A program made the position numbers and the translations under genes. DNA of 33,840 nt. Origin: a virus. Each line of letters starts with the position of its first letter. Within the stretch, counting starts at the first letter, position 1. Positions 9,354-17,805 of the stretch are shown here, piece by piece. The notes beneath the pieces were generated by a model. That model made no database searches and was not told the DNA's origin. It saw nothing but the letters and a program-made list of their open reading frames with translations. The DNA lies in IMG/VR virus record IMGVR_UViG_3300035703_000276, positions 1 to 33,840 of that record; one strand, written 5' to 3'.

Positions 9354-9814
9354 GGCATTAACTTAGCAAATTCGACATAGGTTAAACGAGTTGGACCAAC
9401 GCTAACATACGACAACCGCTTAAACCCAAGCAGGTGAAGCAGCTTCATGTGCATCACGTTTCTTGGATCAGCTATGTTGTGAAGCAGAAGGTAGGAGGTT
9501 TGTTGATCGACCCATTTTTTGGCCTCCTTAAAAAAGAGTTTTGGGTACTGGCGGACATACGGTGTTGTTAACATCCAGATGGCTCCGCTTTGGGCATCTG
9601 TTCTGGATACCCCAGCTACCCCGCAGATCATCCCATCTGGATTCCAAAAGCAGATAGGATTATCAGAATTGGCAACAGAAAGTCGAAGGCCCAGGCGCAT
9701 ATCAGTGAGCCCAAGGCCTTCAAGCTCTTGTTTGTCTTCTGGTTGTAAATTGTCGGCCACCCAATCAACGTCAAGCGGCCGAGCAATGTCAATGAGTTTG
9801 GTGCAAACGCCCAT
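9344..9814 (-). CDS. Internal virion protein A, T7 gp13-like, GNAT-like fold
   Basis: This 156-aa product sits between tail tube B and gp14, where T7 has gene 13 (138 aa). The sequence has the look of the DUF2833/GNAT-like gp13 family: CFWNPDGMICGVAGVS in the middle, IWMLTTPYVRQYPKLFFKEAKKWV, then a helix-strand end (HMKLLHLLGFKRLSYVSVG) recalling acetyltransferase cores. No catalytic activity can be asserted. In T7, gp13 is needed for correct assembly of the core proteins. I prefer ATG at 9814, which shares one base with the tail tube B stop (TGATG), over the in-frame GTG at 9817. Confidence 0.82.
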   Translation of the reverse strand: MGVCTKLIDIARPLDVDWVADNLQPEDKQELEGLGLTDMRLGLRLSVANSDNPICFWNPDGMICGVAGVSRTDAQSGAIWMLTTPYVRQYPKLFFKEAKKWVDQQTSYLLLHNIADPRNVMHMKLLHLLGFKRLSYVSVGPTRLTYVEFAKLMPCV

Positions 9815-12756
9815 CACTTAATGGCAATTCCTTTGTTATTGAAAGTACCCTCCCAAGTAATGGAGGTGAGGGCGGTCGGGAAGGGGCTATCCGCAATCAA
9901 TTCTATCTCAACCTGATCGCCCTTGGCAAGCACTGGAACGGTGTTCCTAGCGTTACGCAGGACGGGAATGGTGTTAGGAGGATAGAGGTTGCCGACAATC
10001 TGAGGAAGCACCATTGAATACTCATTCCTACCACTTGCCCGAATGTTAACCACATAGGGGCCAGAGTTGTAGCTGTCAATGGACATACGATTGACCATTG
10101 GAATGTTCAAGGTATCCTTGCGTCCTTCCGAGATGATGTAATAGAATGCGGGAAGGATAGCAGATGCTTCGTACTTGTATCCAAGGGCAAACTTTTTGGT
10201 GGTTTGATTTCCATCAATGGATACAAAGTAACGCTGACCAACGGGCTGAGCTAGATCGGTTTGAAGAGTCAGCTCTTGAACCACGCCAGGCTCCAGCGGA
10301 TCCAACGACACTAACACCGGTTGAAGGGTAGTGTCCTCAAATCCATCCTTAAAGCAGACATGAGTTTCATCCGTTCCAGCAAAGTAGACCTTTGTAGGAT
10401 TGTAATCAAACAAGTCCAAACGAAGATCAATGTACTTATCTTCAAAAAACACCGCACCACCAGGGGTATCGGTCAGAAGATTCACCTTGCTTAGGACATG
10501 GCTGCTGTTATGCTTGGTGACCAGATAGAGGGTGTCGTGGTCAAACTCCGTCATTACAACATTACCAGGAAGTTCCCACTTGAACCAGGAGAACATCAGC
10601 CGTTTTGTACCATCCTCAAAGAAACGGAAGAAGTACAAGTTCTTTGGTTCTCTGCTGCTGAACAGTGAGAAATTGGAAGCAGAACTGGTTGCCTTGAGAT
10701 CTTTGATGTCAGAGGGAATGTACGAGGGAATACCCCGCGTCAGTTCAACAACGGTAGGCTTTTCTCCAGACCCTCCGATGGTCATTTCAAACACACCAGT
10801 TGCTGTATCGCTTTGTTCAATAAAAACGATACTAGAGCCGGTGTCAACTGGAGAGATACGAGGCGACTGGCTAAAGCTGCTCAGAAGGTTAATTTCAGCA
10901 GTAGACGCAGAGAAGGCGTCGGTAGTAGTTTCCAGGATGTATTGAGCGTTGTCCGCAAACAAAGCCAATCCACGAGGAATCTGAACAGCATGACGCAGCT
11001 CAATTGGTTTTAGAGAACCACAGCTTAGATCAATCGGATCACTATCGACGATGGTAATGACCGTGCTGGCAAAGAAGTTGAAGTAGTCCCCAGCCTGTGA
11101 GCAGATGACATTTTCATTGGACATCAAGATCAATCGATTCTTGAAGAATGAAATACCATGAATCTTGGTACCAACAAATGTTGGCATCAGGTTGGTTTCA
11201 TTGTCACCAACAACTCTGGGCTTCCAAAACAGCTTAGCAACTCCATCAACGGATTGAGTAACGGAAGCCACCGTGTCAACCCGGAAGGTATCACCATCAG
11301 CATTACTGACTACATCCAAAGCGGTGTAGGCACGTCCTGCTCGGCTAATGGTTACCGCATCAATAACTCCAGTCGTAACGGTTGTGGCCCGCAATCCAGC
11401 CTGCTGCTGAAGAGCAACAGTAGGACCAGAAGGAGTCACATTGGTGTAACTGCCAAGCTTTGAGTAGGTGATGTTACCAATGGTAAAGCTGTCGTCCGTG
11501 CTCGTGACTCGGAACACGCTGCCATTGAGATACCACTTAACCTCTTGAGAGCCGCTTGTATAGACGATTCGCTCCACATAGTTGGTGCTGCTGACTGACC
11601 AAGTATAGTCAGTATTGACCGTGTCGGTCCGTGTGGCAGTCACCTTGAGGCGCAGGTTCAGACCAGTACCACCATAGACTGGAAAGCTTTGACCAACAGC
11701 ATAGCGGCCACTACCAGAGGTGAGAATGCTCACAGCCGAGGGGACACCAGTCACTGTGGCAGTGGAAGGCGTAGCAATCGCTGATGCTTCATCCAGCTTA
11801 CGGAAGGTGAAGGTACCATTGGCTTCACGAATAATAACGTGAGGCATGGTAGATTCGTTAAGGGTCTCAACGACTCCAGGACCAATCGTCTCTTCCCATA
11901 CACCAGTACCAGAAGCACCACCATCGCTGGTAACAAACTTCACATAATAATCATCTCCACGAGAGTCTTCAGATGACAATACCTTAATGACAAGTCCATT
12001 GAGGAATTGACGAGGAAGCTCACTAACCGTACTAACGGTACCCTTGTAGGCTTGGATTGCGTTGCCTGCTGTTCCCCCTTTGGCTTCAAGAGAGAAGTCT
12101 GCATTGTTGGCCCTACGCACATGAATTGTATTACCAACACCAGTTGCTACAAAGGCAGGGTTTCCATTGATGGAAGACACTAACGCATTGATGATGGTGT
12201 TGGCGTTTAGGGACGATCCAGAGGTTGTAGGAGAGTTGTAGGTAAACGACGTGCCAGCAATCTTGACCTCATAGGTGGTGTCATAGGCCACACTGTTGAG
12301 GGCAACAAAGCCATACGGAGTGATGGATGGGCTCACATCTCCAGCATTTTCCGTGACCGTAACCGTGCGATTCAGCACAAAGGTGTAGTCGTTGATTTGA
12401 AGAACGGCCAGGTCGGCTGAATCAATGTGAGTGGCGTATGTGGTTGCTGATGCTGCCGGAGCATTGACGGTCTGCTGGATACCGCTGTTGGCATCCCAAA
12501 TTCTCAGAACACCTTGTTTGGTGAACTGAACTAGATATTTCTCTTCTTCATCTCGAAAGATTGGAAACCATGTTCCATCAGACGCAGCATTGTCAAGCTT
12601 TCGGATGCCACGCAGGCCTGGCCTTTTAGCAAGACCAAAGGTTGGATCAGGATAATAGTTAGTACATTCTCGCAGCTGGTTTGGAGCCTTAAAGGCATCT
12701 GGTTGCTGCGACACCCCACCAATAAGGTTGGGAAGCTTTTGAGAAATAGCAGCCAT
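9814..12756 (-). CDS. Tail tubular protein B (nozzle), T7 gp12-like, 980 aa
   Basis: The start (SQKLPNLIGGVSQQPDAFKA) matches the conserved N-terminus of T7 gp12-type nozzle proteins, followed by PDPTFGLAKRPGLRGIRKL, also typical. T7 gp12 is 794 aa; the extra length here is in beta-rich, Thr/Ser/Val-rich middle parts. The protein forms the hexameric tail nozzle below the gp11 ring and carries the fibres. The ATG overlaps the gp11 stop by one base (TGATG), and the gene is followed the same way by the gp13-like gene, so the three are translationally coupled. Confidence is high from the N-terminal motif, size and order. Confidence 0.95.
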   Translation of the reverse strand: MAAISQKLPNLIGGVSQQPDAFKAPNQLRECTNYYPDPTFGLAKRPGLRGIRKLDNAASDGTWFPIFRDEEEKYLVQFTKQGVLRIWDANSGIQQTVNAPAASATTYATHIDSADLAVLQINDYTFVLNRTVTVTENAGDVSPSITPYGFVALNSVAYDTTYEVKIAGTSFTYNSPTTSGSSLNANTIINALVSSINGNPAFVATGVGNTIHVRRANNADFSLEAKGGTAGNAIQAYKGTVSTVSELPRQFLNGLVIKVLSSEDSRGDDYYVKFVTSDGGASGTGVWEETIGPGVVETLNESTMPHVIIREANGTFTFRKLDEASAIATPSTATVTGVPSAVSILTSGSGRYAVGQSFPVYGGTGLNLRLKVTATRTDTVNTDYTWSVSSTNYVERIVYTSGSQEVKWYLNGSVFRVTSTDDSFTIGNITYSKLGSYTNVTPSGPTVALQQQAGLRATTVTTGVIDAVTISRAGRAYTALDVVSNADGDTFRVDTVASVTQSVDGVAKLFWKPRVVGDNETNLMPTFVGTKIHGISFFKNRLILMSNENVICSQAGDYFNFFASTVITIVDSDPIDLSCGSLKPIELRHAVQIPRGLALFADNAQYILETTTDAFSASTAEINLLSSFSQSPRISPVDTGSSIVFIEQSDTATGVFEMTIGGSGEKPTVVELTRGIPSYIPSDIKDLKATSSASNFSLFSSREPKNLYFFRFFEDGTKRLMFSWFKWELPGNVVMTEFDHDTLYLVTKHNSSHVLSKVNLLTDTPGGAVFFEDKYIDLRLDLFDYNPTKVYFAGTDETHVCFKDGFEDTTLQPVLVSLDPLEPGVVQELTLQTDLAQPVGQRYFVSIDGNQTTKKFALGYKYEASAILPAFYYIISEGRKDTLNIPMVNRMSIDSYNSGPYVVNIRASGRNEYSMVLPQIVGNLYPPNTIPVLRNARNTVPVLAKGDQVEIELIADSPFPTALTSITWEGTFNNKGIAIK

Positions 12757-13355
12757 CAGCGAGCAATGGTACGGAACGGGGTATAAGACACATAGAAGTT
12801 CTGACCCGTTTCCAATCCAAAGATGTTAACCTCAGAGGTATTGGTATCGTAGGCCAGGCAGTTGGCACGGAGGATGGCTTCGTCCTGGGCGTTGAAGGTG
12901 ACCATTTCCTGCGAACCAAGAACTCTACCAGCAAACACTCTAGCAGATCGCTGCGTGATGTAGTCCTTAAAGACCTGGGGAAGATCCTCAAAGTCAAACA
13001 GCCATACCACGTCACACTTGATCGGATTGCCAGAAGGGAAGGTGTAGGTGTGACCAATCTTGTCGTACAACTTACCATTCCGAAGTACGGTCTGGTACTT
13101 TTGGACGTTGGAAGTTTTATTGTCAGAGATCGACAGGACGTTTTGAGGAATGGCAATGTCTCCATTCACGTCAGGAGTAAACGGGTAGTTCACTTCGGTA
13201 TTGAAGTGCCAGCCTTCTCCTTGAACCTCACGGTTGACAGCCTCCAGCACGTCAAGAGCAAGGGCAATTTCAGGGTTAGCAACATCAAGGCTGACCACTG
13301 GAGCCTGCCCGATGCCACTCAACATTTGGTTAATGGCTTGAAGTCTTGTTGTCAT
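12756..13355 (-). CDS. Tail tubular protein A (gatekeeper), T7 gp11-like
   Basis: This 199-aa protein begins TTRLQAINQMLSGIGQAPV and continues with a VNREVQGEGWHFNTE segment. This is the signature of T7 gp11 (196 aa) and its relatives. It forms the dodecameric adaptor between portal and nozzle. The segment VWLFDFEDLPQVFKDYITQRSARVF is also characteristic. AAGGA lies about 6 nt before the ATG, one of the clearest Shine-Dalgarno sites in the window. The gene follows the intrinsic terminator behind the capsid gene, so its expression depends on read-through. Confidence 0.95.
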   Translation of the reverse strand: MTTRLQAINQMLSGIGQAPVVSLDVANPEIALALDVLEAVNREVQGEGWHFNTEVNYPFTPDVNGDIAIPQNVLSISDNKTSNVQKYQTVLRNGKLYDKIGHTYTFPSGNPIKCDVVWLFDFEDLPQVFKDYITQRSARVFAGRVLGSQEMVTFNAQDEAILRANCLAYDTNTSEVNIFGLETGQNFYVSYTPFRTIAR

Positions 13356-13385
13356 TTCAATCCTTTAATACAGGCAGGACTTGTT

Positions 13386-13421
13386 AAAGAAAAAGGGGCT
13401 AACCTTTAACAGGCTAACCCC
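13386..13421 (-). terminator. Intrinsic terminator downstream of the capsid gene
   Basis: The minus-strand RNA forms GGGGUUAGCC, a 7-nt loop and GGUUAGCCCC, ten pairs including two G-U, followed by UUUUUCUUU. On the plus strand the two wobbles become C-A mismatches, so the hairpin is specific to the minus strand. It lies 38 nt after the capsid stop, like Tphi after T7 gene 10. A partial terminator here would make capsid mRNA more abundant than the tail genes downstream. Confidence 0.9.
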
Positions 13422-13459
13422 TCCTAATCTATTCCTAATAATCTCCAAATTAGGAGTTA

Positions 13460-14458
13460 TCAGACGTTGCGGAAAGCACCGGCACAGGACACACGCACAG
13501 GGCCAGCACCGTAAGCCAGACGGCCCACAATCACGTCGCCCTGGTAGATGACCTTGGTGTCAGCACCAGTGGTCTGAACGCTAGGACCAATCGCCTCGAC
13601 AACGCCAGCGGCGTCACGATGGAAGATCAGGCCACAGCTGTTGGTGAAGTTAGCAGCAACACCGTAGTTGTTATTCTCACCGGTCACGGCAGCCGCGTCG
13701 ATGTTGGTGCCAGCAGCCGAACCATACTTGCCCAGGAAGGGAATGTTGTTCGACTTGTAGATCTTGATACCAGCGATCTCATAGAGACCTTCGCCGCTGG
13801 TCAGGCTGCCGCTGGCATTGCCGTAGTCGCGGTTCAGGATGTTGGTATCGACCTGGCTGATCAGGGCGTAGTACTGGCGGGGGCTCAGCACGGCCACACG
13901 ACCATCCTTAGGAGCAGCGATCTCGTCCAGGCGGGCAGCGGCTTCAAAGAAACCGTCCACGAGGGCTTGAGCATCATACTCCTTGGAGGCACCCAGGTTG
14001 ATCTGGAAGCCACCGGGTTCGCCGGTCACAGCAGCGGTCAGGCCCGAAGCACGGTCCAGAACGCGGAAGATACGACGGTCATAGAACTCAGCCAGAGCCT
14101 GGCCGATCTGACGGGCGATGGGGCCACGGATGTCATACTGGGCCAGGGTCTCGTCGAGGTTATCAACGAACGCCGAGGCGACCAGCAGGTCATCCATTGC
14201 GATGGTGGTCTCAGCAGCCGGAGGGTTGCCGGAACCAAGGATAGCATTACCAGGGGTGTGGTAGCCAGCCTGAATACGACCGGTATGAATGAATTGAGCT
14301 TCCTTACCGCCACGCAGGGTGCGGTTCATCACCAGGCCCTTAGCGATGGTGGAGTTGCGGAAAGCTTCGTACACTTCGCCCGTAAAGAGCTTCAGATAAA
14401 GGGCTTTCTTGTCACCGGCCTTGTTAATTTGGCCGAGCTGGGTAACAGTTGCAGTCAT
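13460..14458 (-). CDS. Major capsid protein, T7 gp10-like
   Basis: The length (332 aa; T7 gp10A is 345) and the position between scaffold and gp11 fit. Diagnostic segments are ALYLKLFTGEVYEAFRNST near the N-terminus, FIHTGRIQAGYHTPG, IAMDDLLVASAFVDNLDE, and DGRVAVLSPRQYYALISQ, all typical of the HK97-fold capsid proteins of T7-like phages. GC content and C-ending codons look higher than in neighbouring genes, as expected of a very highly expressed gene. The gene stands alone between a 379-nt structured leader and an intrinsic terminator. The ATG at 14458 has no Shine-Dalgarno; the leader just upstream reads TTCTCTTTCCTTAAAACA. I saw no evidence for a T7-type frameshifted 10B form. Confidence 0.97.
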   Translation of the reverse strand: MTATVTQLGQINKAGDKKALYLKLFTGEVYEAFRNSTIAKGLVMNRTLRGGKEAQFIHTGRIQAGYHTPGNAILGSGNPPAAETTIAMDDLLVASAFVDNLDETLAQYDIRGPIARQIGQALAEFYDRRIFRVLDRASGLTAAVTGEPGGFQINLGASKEYDAQALVDGFFEAAARLDEIAAPKDGRVAVLSPRQYYALISQVDTNILNRDYGNASGSLTSGEGLYEIAGIKIYKSNNIPFLGKYGSAAGTNIDAAAVTGENNNYGVAANFTNSCGLIFHRDAAGVVEAIGPSVQTTGADTKVIYQGDVIVGRLAYGAGPVRVSCAGAFRNV

Positions 14459-14837
14459 TGTTTTAAGGAAAGAGAAGGTTTATCAGCTTTCCAAGCGCTT
14501 GGGTTTGTTAAGTATTTGGTTTTTTGTTAACACGTCCGTTGTATTGGGTGTCTGCCGCAGCAGGCCAATACTCCAGTTCGAACTGGGTTTTTAGAGAGGT
14601 TGTCCCATCCTCAAAGACGCCAGTGGGATTCGAACCCACATACTCACCAGTCAGTGAGATCTTACCTTTTAGATCATGGACGCCAGCGACCCCTCTGTTT
14701 GTGCTTCCAATGGATAGGCATGAGGGGTGTTTTATTTAGTTGTCCGCGCCGAAGGGCAGCGGGACGGCTCACCATCCACCGGGGAATCCAATCCGGTGTA
14801 CAATCGCCGTTTTAATGCCACGGACGCGGGCAGCCAA
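14459..14837 (-). promoter_or_regulatory. Structured 379-nt capsid leader
   Basis: This is the longest gene-free stretch inside the gene array. On the minus strand, in order, it holds: a nested structure closed by GTCCG/CGGAC (14825-14821 with 14746-14742) and enclosing ACGGC/GCCGT and CACCGG/CCGGTG; a hairpin ACCCCTC/GAGGGGT (14728-14722 with 14695-14689); a tRNA-like fold (14684-14616); the perfect palindrome CCAGTTCGAACTGG near 14573-14586; and TATTGG/CCAATA around CTGC-TGCG-GCAG. None ends in a U tract, so they are not intrinsic terminators. The place matches T7, where a class III promoter and an RNase III site precede gene 10. A phage promoter is expected here, but I could not identify its motif. 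A 75-codon open frame without ATG also crosses it (14508-14735). Confidence 0.6.
14616..14684 (-). other. tRNA-like fold (degenerate or mimic)
   Basis: The 69-nt stretch has a canonical T arm, GTGGG-TTCGAAT-CCCAC, and a D-arm-like hairpin (ATCT/AGAT with a GG-containing loop). Its ends, GGCGTCC and TGGCGTC, can pair at 6 of 7 acceptor positions with two G-U. The anticodon arm is abnormal: CTCAC/GTGAG encloses only 6 nt, and the stretch between D and T arms is 4-5 nt short. No CCA is encoded. It is therefore not a normal tRNA; it may be a relic, a tRNA mimic for RNA processing, or chance. Confidence 0.35.
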
Positions 14838-15686
14838 TCAGATCAGATCGCCGGAAGCAGCCAGCTTCGCCTCGATGTCAAGGCGATACGCAGGATCATT
14901 CCGATAGCGAGGGTCAGAAATGGCGCGAGCAAGTTCGGCTTGTGAACGGAAACCTTTGACGGTTTGTTTGACGGCCTTACCAGAAATGGTCTGACCTTCA
15001 AAGCCAACAGCATCTTTGTACCGCTGGTTAAGCGCCTGAACCGCAAAGAAGATAGCGTCCTTGTTACCGCTGTTGACAACGTTATCATAGGCAGCCACCT
15101 CTTCAGGCTTCAGGTTCTCAGCAGCCCAAGCCAGGGTCTGTTGATACGAATCTTCACCACCAACAGAACGTACAATATCCTGAGCATCCGCATCCGAGAG
15201 GGGCTTCGGCGCAACAGGCTGTGTGTTCTTTTGGAGTTCCAGATACGCTTCAATAAGCTTTTCGGAGGGAAGCTCCTTCAGCTTTTGAATGGTCTCAGGT
15301 TTGAGCTGGTTGTTGTTAGCATAGTACTCTTCCGAAGCCTTGAGTAGTGTTTCCTTTTCAGGACTCAACTCTTCAGGAGCTTCTGCTTCTTCAGAAGGGG
15401 ACTCATCACTTTCGGTTTCTTCATCCGAGGAAGCCTCATCTGTATCCTTCTGACCTAGCTTCTTTTGAAGTTCTAGGTATGCCTTTTCAAGGTCCTCTGC
15501 TGATTTGAATTTACCAGCATAGTTAAGTTCTGCTTCTGAATCCCTACGAGCTTTGTCATAGGTCTCATTGCGGATCTCTTCTTCCTCGTCTTGTAGTCTA
15601 CTGCCAAGCTCAAGAAGTCTCGCTTCTTCTGCTTCCCTAGCCTCCGTATCTGCTGGATCGGTGGGGTCAAAGGTGATTTCAGGCAT
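14838..15686 (-). CDS. Capsid assembly scaffolding protein, T7 gp9-like
   Basis: This 282-aa protein is strongly acidic in its N-terminal half (DEEEEIRNE, then EASSDEETESDESPSEEAEAPEEL), with predicted helices and a more basic C-terminal part (KAVKQTVKGFRSQAELARAI). This is the composition of T7 gp9 (307 aa), which guides procapsid assembly around the portal and then leaves. The gene directly precedes the capsid gene, as in all T7-like phages. FKSAEDLEKAYLELQKKLGQ is a phrase typical of scaffolds in marine podoviruses. The start ATG at 15686 lies 11 nt after the stop of a small gene. Confidence 0.93.
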   Translation of the reverse strand: MPEITFDPTDPADTEAREAEEARLLELGSRLQDEEEEIRNETYDKARRDSEAELNYAGKFKSAEDLEKAYLELQKKLGQKDTDEASSDEETESDESPSEEAEAPEELSPEKETLLKASEEYYANNNQLKPETIQKLKELPSEKLIEAYLELQKNTQPVAPKPLSDADAQDIVRSVGGEDSYQQTLAWAAENLKPEEVAAYDNVVNSGNKDAIFFAVQALNQRYKDAVGFEGQTISGKAVKQTVKGFRSQAELARAISDPRYRNDPAYRLDIEAKLAASGDLI

Positions 15687-15697
15687 GAGTTAAATAA

Positions 15698-15913
15698 TTA
15701 GTGAAGAACAATGGTGACTTTACCAAGACCAGGATAGGTAACCCTGTCGCCAGAACCACTTGCGTGAGGCGATGCCGTGTCCGAACGCACCAGAGGGGTG
15801 CCAGCAGACTTACGACGAGGATTCAGGGTTACCGCTTCCTCACTGCGGGGCTCCTGCTGGAGGGGCTCCTGGGGTTTGGCCTTGGCCGAGTTGGGAGAAG
15901 TTTGAGGCGACAT
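15698..15913 (-). CDS. Small protein between portal and scaffold, unrecognised
   Basis: This 71-aa frame begins inside the last 74 nt of the portal gene and ends 11 nt before the scaffold. It is rich in Pro, Ser, Lys and Arg in the first half and ends GSGDRVTYPGLGKVTIVLH, which looks like a short beta hairpin. T7-like cyanophages often have a small gene at this place, which favours a real gene, but I recognise no family. There is no clear Shine-Dalgarno at the ATG; translation could be coupled to the portal. It may be a minor virion or assembly factor. The alternative is that only the non-overlapping part is meaningful. Confidence 0.6.
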   Translation of the reverse strand: MSPQTSPNSAKAKPQEPLQQEPRSEEAVTLNPRRKSAGTPLVRSDTASPHASGSGDRVTYPGLGKVTIVLH

Positions 15914-17495
15914 TACTTAAGGATTCAAGTGCTTGAGGGTTCTTGGATGGATCCAACATAGGAGCCTTGGCCAAGTTACCTGCTTGGTTAATCAGCGAAG
16001 CCTGTGCGCTTTGAGCCATCATTTGCGATTTCTCAACGTTACGCTCTTCGGCTGTCTTAACCAGCTTAAGGGTATCAATGCCTTGGGCAGCAGCCAATCG
16101 TTTGATTGCTTCCTCAGGATTGATAAAGTTCATCAGCATCTCTGGACCCATAGACTGGCTGATGGTGGTTAGGAACATCATGAGAGATTCCCGATCCTGT
16201 CCACGGCCAACGCCTTCTAGGCCAGCGATAACTGTGGGGAACACAACGCCCTTTGGCAGCTTAGGCAGATCGCCAGATCGCTGAAGGACGAACAGTTTTC
16301 GTTGAAGGTAGGGTCGGAGAAGTTCGGAGGTGAGGTTACCGTAGATACCACCGAGCTGCTCGTTGAGTTCCTGCTGGGTAGCACGAATCTCTTCGGCGGT
16401 GGTACGTTCAGATTGACGCACACTCAGCACCAGGAAGGCCTCAGACAGCCGTTGAACCAGCTGTGTGATCATCTGGTAGGCGGTAGAGAAATCAGCCTGT
16501 TTCTGGACCTGTACGGCTGTTACGTCGTCGGCCCGTCCTTGGATGATCGCCCCGTTCCCGGCCTTTGCCAGAGTAGAAGGCTTAACGGTAGCAGAAGGAG
16601 ATACCAGAAAGACCACCTTAGCAGCAGCAGCGGAACCTTCCACCATTGCTTGCATGAGCCCCTCAAGGGACTTAAGGTCTCCAAGGTATTCTTCAATGCG
16701 TCCACGCCCATAGTCTTCACCATCAACAACATTGAAGCGAAGTGGCAGCCAAGGAGTAGTGGTCTTTGGAGCCTTTCCTTCTGAACCAGGAACGACCTCT
16801 CCATCAACCTCTTGTCTCCAGCGCCATTGACCATCGACAAGCTTAGCCCAAGTATAAACTGCGGCTTCGCCATCACCCACAGTCACATCCACATCAGGGG
16901 TAACAGTGTTGTCCCCGGTATGATTGACGGTGGTCTTTGCTAGTTGAAACTGTTCTGGAAGGAACTGTCGGTCGATTGATTCAACCGTAACGATCTCTGT
17001 GGGCTGACCCTCTCCATCACGGACGACCACAAAGCGGTCAAGAGGATACAGCTTCACACCCTTCGAACCCATGTATACCAGGACATTCCCGGTTACAATC
17101 AGATGCTTCATTGCCTGGTGGAGGATCACTCGATCCTGTGATTCAGCAATGTGTTGCATGACAACCCGCTCCATTTTGGAGAGGCTCAAGTCGATCTCTG
17201 ATTTGATCGTAGCATCTAGATTCGGATCCGAGGCCAGCTTTCCGTCGTTGATCTGAAGCTTAAAGAACGTAGCCGTCACAGGGAACAGGCTAAGCATAAG
17301 CTTCGAGGCCATGACGTTAACGCCTTTGGCACCGATAGATTGCCAGGGGGTAGGCAGCTTCTGTCCATTCACCACACCAGTAGGTGTCAGCAAATACGGA
17401 AGACTGAGAGCTGCACAGTCCCTGGCGGTATCGAGGAAGATCGTCCGGTCGCTTGCAAGTTTTGAGTACCGAGAAGCGGCAGACGAAGATTCCAT
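15840..17495 (-). CDS. Portal (head-tail connector) protein, T7 gp8-like
   Basis: The 551-aa product matches T7 gp8 (536 aa) in its opening: RYSKLASDRTIFLDTARDCA, TPWQSIGAKGVNVMASKLML, then SLFP. Further T7 gp8-like segments are RTTAEEIRATQQELNEQLGG and LTSELLRPYLQRKLFVLQR. It forms the dodecameric channel for DNA packaging and ejection. ATG at 17495 (MESSSAAS) is preferred over the in-frame GTG two codons upstream; it begins 2 nt after the stop of the proline-rich gene. The C-terminus is rich in Gly, Pro and Ala (GQGQTPGAPPAGAPQ) and overlaps the next small gene. Confidence 0.96.
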   Translation of the reverse strand: MESSSAASRYSKLASDRTIFLDTARDCAALSLPYLLTPTGVVNGQKLPTPWQSIGAKGVNVMASKLMLSLFPVTATFFKLQINDGKLASDPNLDATIKSEIDLSLSKMERVVMQHIAESQDRVILHQAMKHLIVTGNVLVYMGSKGVKLYPLDRFVVVRDGEGQPTEIVTVESIDRQFLPEQFQLAKTTVNHTGDNTVTPDVDVTVGDGEAAVYTWAKLVDGQWRWRQEVDGEVVPGSEGKAPKTTTPWLPLRFNVVDGEDYGRGRIEEYLGDLKSLEGLMQAMVEGSAAAAKVVFLVSPSATVKPSTLAKAGNGAIIQGRADDVTAVQVQKQADFSTAYQMITQLVQRLSEAFLVLSVRQSERTTAEEIRATQQELNEQLGGIYGNLTSELLRPYLQRKLFVLQRSGDLPKLPKGVVFPTVIAGLEGVGRGQDRESLMMFLTTISQSMGPEMLMNFINPEEAIKRLAAAQGIDTLKLVKTAEERNVEKSQMMAQSAQASLINQAGNLAKAPMLDPSKNPQALESLSNVASNFSQLGQGQTPGAPPAGAPQ

Positions 17496-17497
17496 GA

Positions 17498-17803
17498 TCA
17501 CTTACCAATGTTGAGGTTAATGCTGCTGCCAGAAGCACCACTAGGAGCGGAGCTGGCTGCTGCTCCAGCCGAAGCCGAAGAAGCGGTAGGAATGCGAAGA
17601 CTACCAGGACCACGACGAGCAGCACGCTGGCTAGAAGCTCGCTGGCTGACCGCAGGACGGACAACGGTAGGAGTCACTTGACCACCTGAACCACCGGCAG
17701 CAGGGCCAGTCACAGGGGTCGGAGGCGGGGGTGGAGCCGCAGGGGGTTCCGGCATCGGCGGTGGAGCCGGAGGCGGCGGCGGGGAAGGAGCACCAAAGCA
17801 CAT
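17498..17803 (-). CDS. Proline/alanine-rich small protein upstream of portal
   Basis: This 101-aa protein starts MCFGAPSPPPPPAPPP and is nearly half Pro/Ala in residues 5-45. A linker rich in Ser, Ala and Arg follows, and it ends SSINLNIGK. A short Cys-containing start plus a polyproline tract and the element GSLRIP is a recurring layout for a gene just ahead of the portal in marine T7-like phages; its function is unknown to me. The tract should form an extended polyproline II helix. The gene fits tightly between the small gene at 17806 and the portal, with gaps of 2 nt on both sides, so it belongs to the same operon. Confidence 0.75.
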   Translation of the reverse strand: MCFGAPSPPPPPAPPPMPEPPAAPPPPPTPVTGPAAGGSGGQVTPTVVRPAVSQRASSQRAARRGPGSLRIPTASSASAGAAASSAPSGASGSSINLNIGK

Positions 17804-17805
17804 GA

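Noticed and set aside
14616-14684. A standard tRNA gene
   Set aside because: The T arm is canonical, but the anticodon loop has 6 nt, the arm spacing is short and the acceptor has a mismatch. It is reported only as a tRNA-like fold.
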